Shown in pieces: positions 54,501-59,065 of a stretch of 64,000 nucleotides of DNA. Under the pieces are notes generated by a model. The model did no database searches, had not been told where the DNA came from, and saw only the letters and a list, made by a program, of their open reading frames with translations. The position numbers were made by a program, and so were the translations under genes. Position 1 is the stretch's first letter; each line of letters opens with the position of its first letter. The DNA is taken from assembly GCA_910587765.1 (NCBI GenBank), contig CAJUNR010000010.1, positions 1-64,000 of the forward strand, given 5' to 3'. Source of the DNA: an uncultured Lachnospiraceae bacterium (GTDB lineage Bacteria; Bacillota; Clostridia; Lachnospirales; Lachnospiraceae).

Positions 54501-56326
54501 GTCCAGTCTACTGCCCTCGGATCAACTCCATGCGCAGCTTCGCCTTTCTCCGTAATCCTGACCGGGCGGCGCTGAAGCACAAATTCGGGCACAAAATACT
54601 GTGTCCGGTCTCCGTCCCCCATGCCGTAAGACGTGCCAAAGAAACCCGGAACCGTTGTAATCGCCGTACTGCCTGTTTCCATGGCGCCCGTTGTTTCGTT
54701 CTTTACAAGCGGATAAACGCCATAAGAAAGCTTCGCAAGCGCTTTTCTGACTTCATCCCCCGTCATACCGTCGCAGAAACCCGCCTGATCTACACTTTCC
54801 TGACTCGCCTTGACTGCTATGGGCGCAGGATCAATCGTGAATCGAACCGCCTCGCTGTGCGACTTCTCATATGCACTGTCATCGCCGGCATAGCTCCATA
54901 TGATAAAATACTCGCCTGCATCTCCGGGATCCGACGCCATCGGCTTATAGACATACGGCGCCGCCACGATTTCACCTGCTTCTTCATCCGCATTGTATAA
55001 GACGCCGTCCTTCAGACGGATGCGCGTATACCAGTCCGCCTTCGGGTCCGCACCCTCGAGAAGAACGCTGTATTCCCCCTCCCTGTCGTCCTTGCCGTGT
55101 ATGTATACAGCCGGCGCTCCGCCTGCCTTTGTAAGCGCTCCGTCCGCTGCAGGTTCCTTAAAGAGCCCCTCCGTCACTTCGGCAGCCGTCCATTTCTTTG
55201 CCGGATCGAACACCCTGATCAGATCCTCGCCGGAATCTTTCCGCTCGAATCTGACCGCTGTTTTCTGACGTTGGCCTACGGTTATCGCATAGGAATCCTT
55301 CACGGACAGCTTATAGTTCCTGACGCCGTTCTCCGTGAGTGCAATACCGTCAATCGTCATCACATAATCCCTGGTTCTGTCAAACCGATCTGTCATTTCC
55401 ATCGGCTGCCTTGCGCCGTTCTCGTCTATCCTGAATATATGCAGAGGCAGCTTTTTGTCAGGGTCCTCCTTTCCAGCAGCATCCTTGATGGCAAAGATAT
55501 CCCTGCTGACATTATAAGGACGATTCTTATATTTGATCGTATAACCTTCATTAACCTCGTCAATAAATTCACCGGCAGTTTTTCCGGGAACGACCTCGCA
55601 TCCAAACACAAGTTCGATATCTGCCTTCTCAATGGTCAGGAAAAGCTTCGCATCACTTTCCAGATTTTTGCAAATTCCGTCCAGTCTGGTAAGATCCATG
55701 GAAATAGTCAGTTCATATTCACCTGCGTCCTCAGGCAGACGATTGTCAAGCGGCGTATCTGTTCCTTCCCCGCTCTCTGCCTTTTTGACCCAGTTGTATG
55801 TGAGTCTGTCCTTTAAAGTATTCACTCTCTCCCCGTCAACCTCGATGTCAATCCAGTCTTTAACGGCCTCCTGAAGTTCGCCGCACTTACCCTCTTCGAC
55901 ATACTCCGTGAAAAAAACAAGACCCTCCTCGCCGAGTCTGCGCGTAAAACCATTGTTTTCCTCCGCAAACTCGTCCGCTTTCCTGTCATCAATGACAATT
56001 TTGGCAACAGACGTCTCTTTCTCTTCCGAATGAGTCTGAGACTCTTCTTCCGCGATAGTCTCCGCCTTCTCCTCTGCCGCAATGCTTTCCTCTGTTTCCT
56101 GCGATGTACCGCTCTCTTTCAAAACAGCCTCTGTACGGTTCTCCCCCTGCACATCCACACCCTCGGTCTCAGCGCCGCCCGATTCGTTTTCTTCGAGTTC
56201 TGCTTTTCCAACAGCCCCGTCTTTGCCGTATTCTGCGGCAGACGCGGCAGCCGGCATCATTTCAAATGCCATGGCCACACTCAAGATCACCGGCAAAACA
56301 CGCTTTAACAATTTTTGTTTCAACAT
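39503..56326 (-). CDS. Giant secreted multidomain protein with C-terminal caspase-fold peptidase
   Basis: This 5607-residue protein starts with a signal peptide (MLKQKLLKRVLPVILSVAMA; cleavage near Ala30). Residues ~60-2220 are Ig-like, MBG-like and Fn3-like domains, with Big_2-type modules near 1495-1610 and 2225-2310. About 26 repeats of ~100 residues resembling pre-peptidase C-terminal (PPC) domains fill ~2340-4925, each with a YYxF-like strand and a later LKKGEKL-like turn. A beta domain (4925-5020) and the domain shared with the small neighbour (5037-5107) follow. Residues 5160-5385 look like a clan CD (gingipain/CHAT-like) cysteine peptidase: His5221 in CISTHGS and Cys5290 in FSECCMSMG. 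A jelly-roll-like domain ends the protein (VIDNVRLY). There is no LPXTG or SLH anchor. AAGGGG supports ATG 56326; an in-frame TTG lies 24 bases earlier. Confidence 0.9.
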   Translation of the reverse strand: MLKQKLLKRVLPVILSVAMAFEMMPAAASAAEYGKDGAVGKAELEENESGGAETEGVDVQGENRTEAVLKESGTSQETEESIAAEEKAETIAEEESQTHSEEKETSVAKIVIDDRKADEFAEENNGFTRRLGEEGLVFFTEYVEEGKCGELQEAVKDWIDIEVDGERVNTLKDRLTYNWVKKAESGEGTDTPLDNRLPEDAGEYELTISMDLTRLDGICKNLESDAKLFLTIEKADIELVFGCEVVPGKTAGEFIDEVNEGYTIKYKNRPYNVSRDIFAIKDAAGKEDPDKKLPLHIFRIDENGARQPMEMTDRFDRTRDYVMTIDGIALTENGVRNYKLSVKDSYAITVGQRQKTAVRFERKDSGEDLIRVFDPAKKWTAAEVTEGLFKEPAADGALTKAGGAPAVYIHGKDDREGEYSVLLEGADPKADWYTRIRLKDGVLYNADEEAGEIVAAPYVYKPMASDPGDAGEYFIIWSYAGDDSAYEKSHSEAVRFTIDPAPIAVKASQESVDQAGFCDGMTGDEVRKALAKLSYGVYPLVKNETTGAMETGSTAITTVPGFFGTSYGMGDGDRTQYFVPEFVLQRRPVRITEKGEAAHGVDPRAVDWTITESINVVIDKEKDKIAFDNIRQTELPNDVLKQDLEAVQFEFRVFFTGQKVVYDKNGYKVRVYDDAKKDYVPVSVPITDVTTNGANRNYLADIRRKTLEDTAVPVAVEQAESVQIVTDAIVDAFAADNQDMLYPQPAVGEDVRSIHQGTLEKPAAKIYDQKSLFANRASYKKAKVHRFGGNGGIGEALSVSPTDQALQYTWDYITLEKYEEYLETWDEVQRQYKDFDEYYFKTNLSWGWTDVTDGTLASFMWAGVYRLTVTFHDPNHEYRSAGAEVFFKVERQEVVIVPSGAQYVKNKDNIDGFVRDSLSEKKENKENFIIYKLPHNSMEEYYALTEETKKNYELPTEEAMAEFETKYGRRPDMESDFENLEWKVLRKEKDAASGQDKDPAVWVKAEGAFDDDFTYGVVAHWSGNISELEGEVVSISYTTQDVKTYRETGEEKHHEAVGDVRFYTQQLYAEVDAKKIKALGHEYDGNPVSLEEAVKAITFYTDEALTESSRISTETVVNTTDEYDPSKVNIYWKKDGNIYANKNAVYGGSYALFLRFSGGSLTPEAAGAPESAATAAYAPDVVVSYVNADTDIDGTFTVTPREITVTPRTVPADLLTAGKKADGLLSNGLTLDDKVVEKDKKFFEYAEIAAGSFDVTWDGVNEDGTDRERFAYPYNIDKNGGYPAFNKAVESIVQADGREIKNPAEEYLRFGSTYTVKLTNELVSPLKESYRVTYGTAEVKIEKRGNADVAGIDNHPLSADGIVYNFSGSAYTVRPRGAVRFVNNGVIVTGRDGNETLINTNVLAFRIYAPKEFLNNAAESEKKFVYQNAVWNAGGYFLGNAGWQDGAFAGEQRRYIDVVFPLAKGDTERSFNITWEDGYTETFILADIVLEEDLTRAVAPKSIAFNGTARKMAVGERQQLDLKITKAQLGDVIAVRYRIKGGETKNEYISLDPETGVVTALKAGRAATVVEAYPVYQDSKGDFVPVLDRRGREAKAATTRITVTDVTAASIKKITVQGERAKLYFKVPDNGYRREIYVVDVTKGTGYEARKKWKPADFNKAIDGMTNGEWENAGFAVQPVYTYVKNEDLDTKEANGTYDKKLKAHITTIDRLEAGHEYVVYIRNVSASRALDDGSVVALSAGGAVKKFKTTRPQVKGLELGFTVKSGEKDKKNTVTHPVNEDGTVDVYSYTVELSAKKAQLNVYGFFSDKAGGNDAADFGDWRKYSLVPTRKEEKAALKKYQMPKLEYVILDDFAQEPFHPDLEKSEYATVNKKGLITLKGVDLNGEKTVYIHVRDGMQHEDDFRTDAMIELTITAKPASVTGKKVKMKVGQALRLSDCLLYKDAKKKKLPNYRSCGVMITEEMLAAAEANGYRIEDFGTDQLTHDWYITAVSPNKAKFNLAVTDFDAEGRPMEAVVKLTSAKIDAVKRLKVTYVDDQNITITFTHPANLDENDTGGVYDYALEVKDARGNVVDRRILSNPNKVFDIDGVSARELKNVQSWFQHAQTWVDARNPKHKTIAVVGGTPLSFNYYTGTRTKTKTFAYTYTNPKLVRLSSYTVSVTPLFENQRADKAVSVKTRTTNIPACRGNMDITGQGPEKLGGHNIVITSGGRQTAVGGGAAGAATVTAPYRLISGNTYTLQLTPDDAAARDRVTDTLIWKSSNRKVASVKANAGTYTATFKALNQGRTTITVTSKVTKKVIERWAVTVYAVKDGSSYGGGYEPTWPGGFYENILALYDPFYEGRLEVLSMDVPLVIDNHNADGPVETWVSFTAPHFGQYTFSLNINKFYDSRDGKEIGSGQQVFLEANQKVYFCVAGDGILNVTGTELARLEKAHTKDAPLEVKAGYVSFTAWEDNVYTFWHNGTKLAVGGSTETGMRAGETKFIPVFGDGKMYVTWREEVAAEELKPGSHPAGTVTLDKDNQIRYISFTANVAGEYAFKYRKAAGVRIVFSTPGGGAPQHVYTETKSAGTEQEIAEHYFLEEGEKIVIEFRAEPEITDAARKLSASVTVTAQQRRKLENSTVTIPRGTTEIVEYAIPSFTTEKARFRFAVSGEAGTKIIRYLDKDYQPITLNAHTLTLSKTSGIKTGDSIYIMVNAGGGADDKDAKDAVLTVTQVPVDLITAGSEKTKEITNGTEQWYTFTAPRDGYYEFAVTVAQREESDKTPVHGARLALHSELFGSLLVPNISTKILAMKTGEMLAVKLNPGYVSDIVKEDGTKEAVKSNAAVSVKALEIRPLALGAENAAKVQIPAKSKEVRYYSFTAAAGADYTISWQPADTGADYAEVAFSSSITSQNEWHAVAANGSDIKLKAGSVRYIKVGIDDAEGGNPVDGLLCVTAANLDADVLTAGTAYSFRLEDKDNRDDEGVQKVVRFTAPEAGWYAIVMTADENPVSGLPYAYPRISGGINVPFDSVWFEKGETKYFTLSFTAAGEVKETSGTMMIRSLAEPFTGEQEDVSAAKGIVKAYTYTIPVSGRYEFKADYDREKAAVRWLDADGNSLTDGGYCRKNTKVTVCAEGLDEETDASVKLYKPALISTTAFHAGENAIEVKAGGTRYYELSTGAEPRTYEFELSEITGTATAVMERVIDDNNFWQTLSDGGAVSMRKNSRLTVRITSSSEKKDLSCKLNITERRELKAGGNTVHLDAGESVSLTYRAPEAGYYSFYVNEPGKELALVTYQNQSWVSKTGDSFYDLAKLTAKGTRTYKLTNEGNSAVDLTVTMNTVEPIALEPGSRTEAKTIPAGQKAYYALKTFKNAEYLIKISDTGKGADLQVNLDGANVTGDLKKTVDGVSLEKILNGESLLCITNNGVKETTVSVELTMSEVQPLPEGAVTLAKNESRRISFVAAEDGRYLIAKDNDDVAMDSGLIQRAAGDGSYSSMGSVTAYRECFLNKGDKLIYRLSYTPDAGDTKAKESQSVNVKITKIVPTPIEAESTAVTIAEKDHRSVWYQFTAVKDAVHTFVLEDAYGNKVPDKMEFHRYFTDGSADKNAERHMKSGRKVYIKVNYPDAGSYTLKYTTAEAITETGVKTLDFEYNGEVQEVKFVAPKGGIYKVSATAVRGSFTVEGKLGGRTVVDSFSTNGGQKSKFLEKDDIVTFTVTAMRDGKSSATLRIAEDNMAAALTLGREYAGISDTEREIYHELRVEKKALYAITAGGEPEVWYTVNGESERSLNGTAYRELEKDDRIIIKIAEAAAEKAYTVKVEEVSAVSLDGKNEENKPYTVSAGEHYYGFTTGKAYVQFKVPEDGNYYIAVQTVSGNIGYDGMTVAAPAAKAVGKQPAIHKLTKDQTVTFTFTNSMPKDEENPDGDYKEALFKLIIKKAAADENPINAGETKSDSLAAGESISYQFKAAEAGKYIVSFNGSNCTLNNGWGQNTERTLAKEQTLTLTVANPSDSRAGSYELTVAKLSPEALTSGVTVQKTLPKGEAAYYEFASTETTDDGETTYQIYISGTGVQYTCKKVNAEGSESTVYGTHTDYNHEVTLKKGEKLAITVRNNSDTLTRGFKLTVKKVEYKTVKADTPLSGSLDAYENGYYEFTSEDESTDGTAYQVSISGKDGAAIRKIQTVSWEKDSEGKDQPGMPTTVPESQKLFTLKKGEKLLITAANSSGKTAQFEMAVEKKEDVAVTYGAIAADEKKTGKLAEDERAGYEFTASDAAEEGTLYSVLFRGTACSYSRTTTVTDAEGKTEEKVVSGFLAPGSQEFTWKKGDKIRFTVSGAEKYELTVRKVTYAPLVLGTAAAKTLGAGETAYYQFTSQDDPAEGETAVKYQVYGSFNGYIVQTRTVTVEDDGQTTETVWRNKSSEYDLKKGQILQFKVTGGNVTGQFRLTIKKVEYSPMTPGTAAEGRLDLAGNGYAYYEFVSQDDPAEGQSTTTYQVYGTAYYSYSTVTVHEDKTLTASGWSYKNGAMKIALSKGQRLRFRVSGSSKPAEGYNLTVAKTEEKAIAVGSKTETGRLGRGQELVYTLKYEKDTPTTYSLSYEQTKGVSVSVSGVAVKNGDMQRIQVSKGDTFKITVTADDEADNFAFTVSEFKPETVTAGTMTALRKLAPGETVYYQYPVGEDGSWVLSMVESESGRLTLGYEINRAETVTSNGVITGGVGEINLQKDDLLLLKVSAPNTKAAARYSFKLMLQKKPAVESETSLPWNGTLQQGEVKYFKFTVPEEKKGSNTKYTLSIPYISNALKYTYDGSSIFISQPCYNRDVTDDFVLRVANISMYSAAECSIDVQENPYADLGGSSREGIIAKGETEYYKYTPVQKETGVYVLECEGDVQVQYSTDITATKSWKNISGRRINLTDSAKTIYLKISHSGTEETSSYKVSVKEVPYEVPDNFRLRASTAAACIGSDKLYLYLDTDISADQITVFYGEKDSDKEQQVDLYDDGSAMHGDDMKGDGTYSAVIRPAGSEDVEMQFTARYGREKSNTVLVKYYKPLSDDVFSTMDAVDNEIDHLLSESDFTEKASGEKLEMVKELLNELAENEKILENSIHVDEEHSLVSFRYPGEILGGVMYEEFEGDFNGAVETDLFDEKGEETQRKDSYPERNTYVPPVPYNAVDTEQNQEIGRAVILNSFPSFETGTEMIAYRTGFYETLKSEWDEVGLKTMLDTDVTVADYRNLQDYNVVCISTHGSTYTSANAQSPAICLSEPQSSEKDKKYMAELKNQQIAKVSGSYWILPSFFTGQYGEGAFDDTFVFSECCMSMGSGKGGNKSQYNYSMANAFTGRGAKAYTGFHNSVFATYSREFMKEYVNCLIEGGTSGEAYDAAAGKYGDNHEQWFNDNYSYTLKDFYEKDEKNPTTYNPLVHNAYSVHNGDINAVLVNDGLQNGGFEKINSVTTAPKVWACMGDVRTLTQLGGVKPYGDVYGGENKRMAIITTGIGARENAVFAGGTEGSMLSQTFRVPHGAKTLRFDYDFISEEPMEYVGSQFDDNFGIQISKGGDTVLNKTYESINTSKWELIEGINFAGGDDTAFHTDWKSAEVDISAYNGDVITLRFIIYDVGDQIYDSACVIDNVRLY

Positions 56327-56408
56327 CTTACGTTCCCCTTCTCCTGTCAATTATAGACAAATATAAATCACATATTCCCTTTGAATTGGGTATATTGCTG
56401 TATGTTTT

Positions 56409-56437
56409 ATTATACTCCCCACAAAAATATTATACAA
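56409..56437 (-). promoter_or_regulatory. Promoter of the giant gene
   Basis: On the minus strand TTGTAT (56432-56437) and TATAAT (56409-56414) are 17 bases apart, about 83 bases upstream of the start codon and downstream of the terminator at 56522-56569. Confidence 0.7.
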
Positions 56438-56521
56438 GCATATTTCCGGAAGAATTCCATATTGTGGATTGTTTCGGACAAGAGAAGAAATGCTGTTTTT
56501 TCTCTTATCAAAACACAGGGC

Positions 56522-56569
56522 AAAAAGAAATCCCTGTAAAGCCTGCATTTGGGGGCTTTACAAGGATTT
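56522..56569. terminator. Bidirectional terminator upstream of the giant gene
   Basis: AAATCCCTGTAAAGCC and GGCTTTACAAGGATTT pair over a ten-base loop with a single wobble. T-runs follow on both strands (five T residues on minus, four to five on plus). Transcripts from the promoter in the 56603 repeat would end here after about 70-75 bases. Confidence 0.82.
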
Positions 56570-56599
56570 TTACCATCATAACTGCAAAACACAAATCAA

Positions 56600-56627
56600 A
56601 TCATATCATGCCGCCGGGCTCTGTCAA
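56600..56627 (-). promoter_or_regulatory. Promoter within the second direct repeat
   Basis: On the minus strand TTGACA (56622-56627) and TATGAT (56600-56605) are 16 bases apart, the same spacing as the thrS promoter it duplicates. It points at the terminator 30 bases further on. Confidence 0.62.
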
Positions 56628-56660
56628 GCCCTCTGATTCGTTTTCCTTCACTTTGTTATT
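56603..56660. repeat. 58-bp direct repeat, distal copy
   Basis: This is the second copy of the repeat at 38805-38862, 57 of 58 bases identical and in the same orientation. Outside the repeat the two sites differ completely. Confidence 0.95.
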
Positions 56661-56666
56661 GTTACG

Positions 56667-56868
56667 GTTCTCACACACCAGTCTGTGCACAGCCCGGTGT
56701 GAGCAGATAAACCTGAAGGACCCATTGAAGGGCGCCGACACCAAGGCACGAAAACATGCCTTGATGCCCCTTCGGGGATTTAAATACCGCTGCGTCCCTT
56801 CATTAAGCGCGAGCGGGGTCCAGAAGGCTTATCTGCTCACATCGGGCGTCCGGGCGGCACGAGTGTGT
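56667..56868. repeat. Family B structured repeat, full copy
   Basis: The roughly 200-bp element folds into one long hairpin: GAGCAGATAA pairs with TTATCTGCTC, GGACCC with GGGGTCC, TTGAAGGG with CCCTTCATTAA, and an inner arm CAAGGCA with TGCCTTG. It has no open frame. It lies just past the stop of the UDP-galactopyranose-mutase-like gene and directly beside the 58-bp repeat. Confidence 0.85.
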
Positions 56869-56879
56869 AAAAAGCGGCA

Positions 56880-58433
56880 TCATTTTTCCTCATGATATTC
56901 TTTCTCCGTATTCACATTCCAGACGTTGGACTTGTCCGTCGTACCGGAGAGAATATTTTTCACCGCCTCAAAGGACGTGCACATGGAATGATCCAGATTA
57001 TTGTACCGGTGCTGTCCGTTCCTGCCCACGCAGAACAGGTTGGGAATCGTATCCAGATATTCCCGCAACTCATCCATCTGCGCGTACGTGTCAAAATAGG
57101 CCGGGTAGGCCTTTTTCACCCGCTCGACATGAGAATCGAGCACCATGTCCTCGCGGTCGATCAGACGCATGGCGACCATCTCGCGGATTCCCATGCGGGC
57201 GAACGCCTCGTCGCTCATCGACCACATCGAATCGCCCTCGTCGCAGAAGTATTCCAGTCCCAGCCATACCGTGTGCTCTACATCCTTCACCAGATACGGG
57301 GACCAGTTGTTATACACCTGAAAGCGTCCCATCTTCACGTTCCGGTCATGGACATAGACCCAGTCGTCCGGCACGATATTGCCCAGCGTGCGGATCTTCG
57401 TCTCGTTCTTCAGATTGAGATGCGGCACGAGCACGCCGACCGTCATATAATCCCGGTAAGGCAGGCCCGCCGCAATCCGGGCGCAGGCCTGCGGAACGTC
57501 GTTCATTCCCGCGACCAGATCTTTGACAGGCATGGAGGAAATCACATAATCTCCCGCCTCTTCTTCCGTCTTTCCGTTATATACATAACGGACTGCCGTC
57601 AGGCGATTATCCGCTCCCTTCACGATGCCGGTCACTCTGGCGTTTTTCAAAATTCTTCCGCCTTTTTTCTGCACCTCTTCGGCGGTCAGTTCCCACAACT
57701 GCCCCGGACCGAGCTTGGGATAGGAAAACTCCTCGATCAGAGAAGTCTCGACCTTGCGGTTTTTGCTGTGAAAGGCTTTGCCGAACATGTCCTTTAAGAT
57801 CGCCAGAATCGACAGCCCCTTCGTGCGCTGCGCTCCCCACTCCGGAGAAATCTCGCTGGGATGGCGTCCCCACAAATTCTCCGTATAATGTTCAAAGAAA
57901 AGAGCGTACAGCTTTCTGCCGAACCGGTTGATATAAAAATCTTCCAGCGAACGCTCCGGACGTTTGTGAATCAGGCTTTTCAGATAACTGAAGCCCACCG
58001 CCACCGTCGTCCCGAATCCCATGTTCTTCAAAGTCTCCAGCTTCAGGGAAATGGGATAATCAAAAAAACGGCCCCGGAAGAAGATGCGGGAAACCCGGCT
58101 GCGCCGAAGCATGACCCGGTCCTCCTTCTCCGGATCCGGTCCGCCCTTCCGGACGCTGTGTTTCCGATGCAGGAGGATGTCATCTTTGGAAGGATGACCC
58201 TGGGTGGGCAGAAGCTTCTCCCACCATTCATTCACCTCGGGCACCTTGGAAAAGAACCGGTGTCCGCCCATATCCATGCGATTTCCGTTGTGCTCCACCG
58301 TACGTGAGATTCCGCCGAACGTATCGCTCTCCTCAAATACGACCACCTCGTAATCGTCTGACTTGTCCAACAATTCATACGCAGCGGTCAGACCAGCCGG
58401 TCCCGCTCCAATGATCAAAACTTTCTGTTTCAA
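56880..58433 (-). CDS. FAD-dependent oxidoreductase resembling UDP-galactopyranose mutase
   Basis: This 517-residue flavoprotein has the N-terminal dinucleotide-binding motif GAGPAGLTAAYELL (residues 9-22) and the following Glu/Asp and GGISRTVEHNGNRMDMGGHRF segment of the amine oxidase/UGM group. The end, CVGRNGQHRYNNLDHSMCTS, matches the FAD-binding C-terminal pattern of UGM-like proteins, with an Arg/Asn pair. Such proteins often sit in surface polysaccharide clusters and interconvert or oxidise nucleotide sugars. The length exceeds that of classical UGM (~370-390), so another reaction is possible. The start is TTG 58433, placed directly before the Rossmann motif and behind AGGA. Genes for a glycosyltransferase and a CapK-like ligase lie upstream. 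Confidence 0.82.
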   Translation of the reverse strand: MKQKVLIIGAGPAGLTAAYELLDKSDDYEVVVFEESDTFGGISRTVEHNGNRMDMGGHRFFSKVPEVNEWWEKLLPTQGHPSKDDILLHRKHSVRKGGPDPEKEDRVMLRRSRVSRIFFRGRFFDYPISLKLETLKNMGFGTTVAVGFSYLKSLIHKRPERSLEDFYINRFGRKLYALFFEHYTENLWGRHPSEISPEWGAQRTKGLSILAILKDMFGKAFHSKNRKVETSLIEEFSYPKLGPGQLWELTAEEVQKKGGRILKNARVTGIVKGADNRLTAVRYVYNGKTEEEAGDYVISSMPVKDLVAGMNDVPQACARIAAGLPYRDYMTVGVLVPHLNLKNETKIRTLGNIVPDDWVYVHDRNVKMGRFQVYNNWSPYLVKDVEHTVWLGLEYFCDEGDSMWSMSDEAFARMGIREMVAMRLIDREDMVLDSHVERVKKAYPAYFDTYAQMDELREYLDTIPNLFCVGRNGQHRYNNLDHSMCTSFEAVKNILSGTTDKSNVWNVNTEKEYHEEK

Positions 58434-58501
58434 ACCGTCCTGCCTTTCTTCACCTGACGAAATCCCTCTGTACCTTCAAAAGCCGCCCGGAGCCGGCTCT
58501 G

Positions 58502-59008
58502 TCAGCCCTTTTTCCCGCAGCACTGCTTATATTTCCTGCCGCTGCCGCACGGACAGGGATCGTTCCGCCCGATCTTCGGACCTTTGACCACCGTACCGGA
58601 CTTCTTCTGCTCCAGATAAAGACGCTTCCTCGTCTCCTCATCGTAGATCGCCTCCCACTGAGGAAGCTCGTACAGCCAGTCCGCCTTCGCGTCCACCATG
58701 TTCTTGTACAGCTTTTCCTTATCAAATTTCAGACTGACCTCCGTGTCCTCTTCCATCTCGTCAATGGGATTCGGCGTCACAAGGCTGTCGTTGATGCCGT
58801 CCAGAAAACCGGTCATCTCCATGATGCTCAGGCCAAAGCGCTCCGCCAGTTCCTTCACGGTTCCTTTGACCTCCTGATCCGGTTCTGCCAGAAGCTTCTC
58901 ATACACACCCTTTTCCAGGTTGAAATAATTCGCCCAGAATCTCTGGATCACTCCCTTGTCTCTGGACTCGTCATATGCAATTTTGTGCCATTCTTTTAAC
59001 AATGCCAT
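58502..59008 (-). CDS. Small protein with a C-terminal SEC-C zinc motif
   Basis: This 168-residue cytosolic protein is helical and ends in CPCGSGRKYKQCC, the SEC-C motif of the SecA tail, which binds zinc and in SecA contacts SecB or ribosomes. The rest (MALLKEWHKIAYDESRDKG onwards) has no domain I know. Proteins with only a SEC-C motif occur widely and their functions vary. ATG 59008 is preferred over an ATG 12 bases upstream because AGGATGG is too near the latter. It lies on the same strand as the glycosyltransferase and flavoprotein genes, with 57 and 68 bases of separation. Confidence 0.85.
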   Translation of the reverse strand: MALLKEWHKIAYDESRDKGVIQRFWANYFNLEKGVYEKLLAEPDQEVKGTVKELAERFGLSIMEMTGFLDGINDSLVTPNPIDEMEEDTEVSLKFDKEKLYKNMVDAKADWLYELPQWEAIYDEETRKRLYLEQKKSGTVVKGPKIGRNDPCPCGSGRKYKQCCGKKG

Positions 59009-59065
59009 CTCTGTAACCATCCTTTTCGTATTTCTATAGCATCATATACTATTTCCGCGCTTTTT

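Noticed and set aside
38805..56660. Insertion sequence or composite transposon around the giant gene
   Set aside because: The flanking 58-bp repeats are direct and promoter-derived, without terminal inverted repeats, and there is no transposase gene inside.
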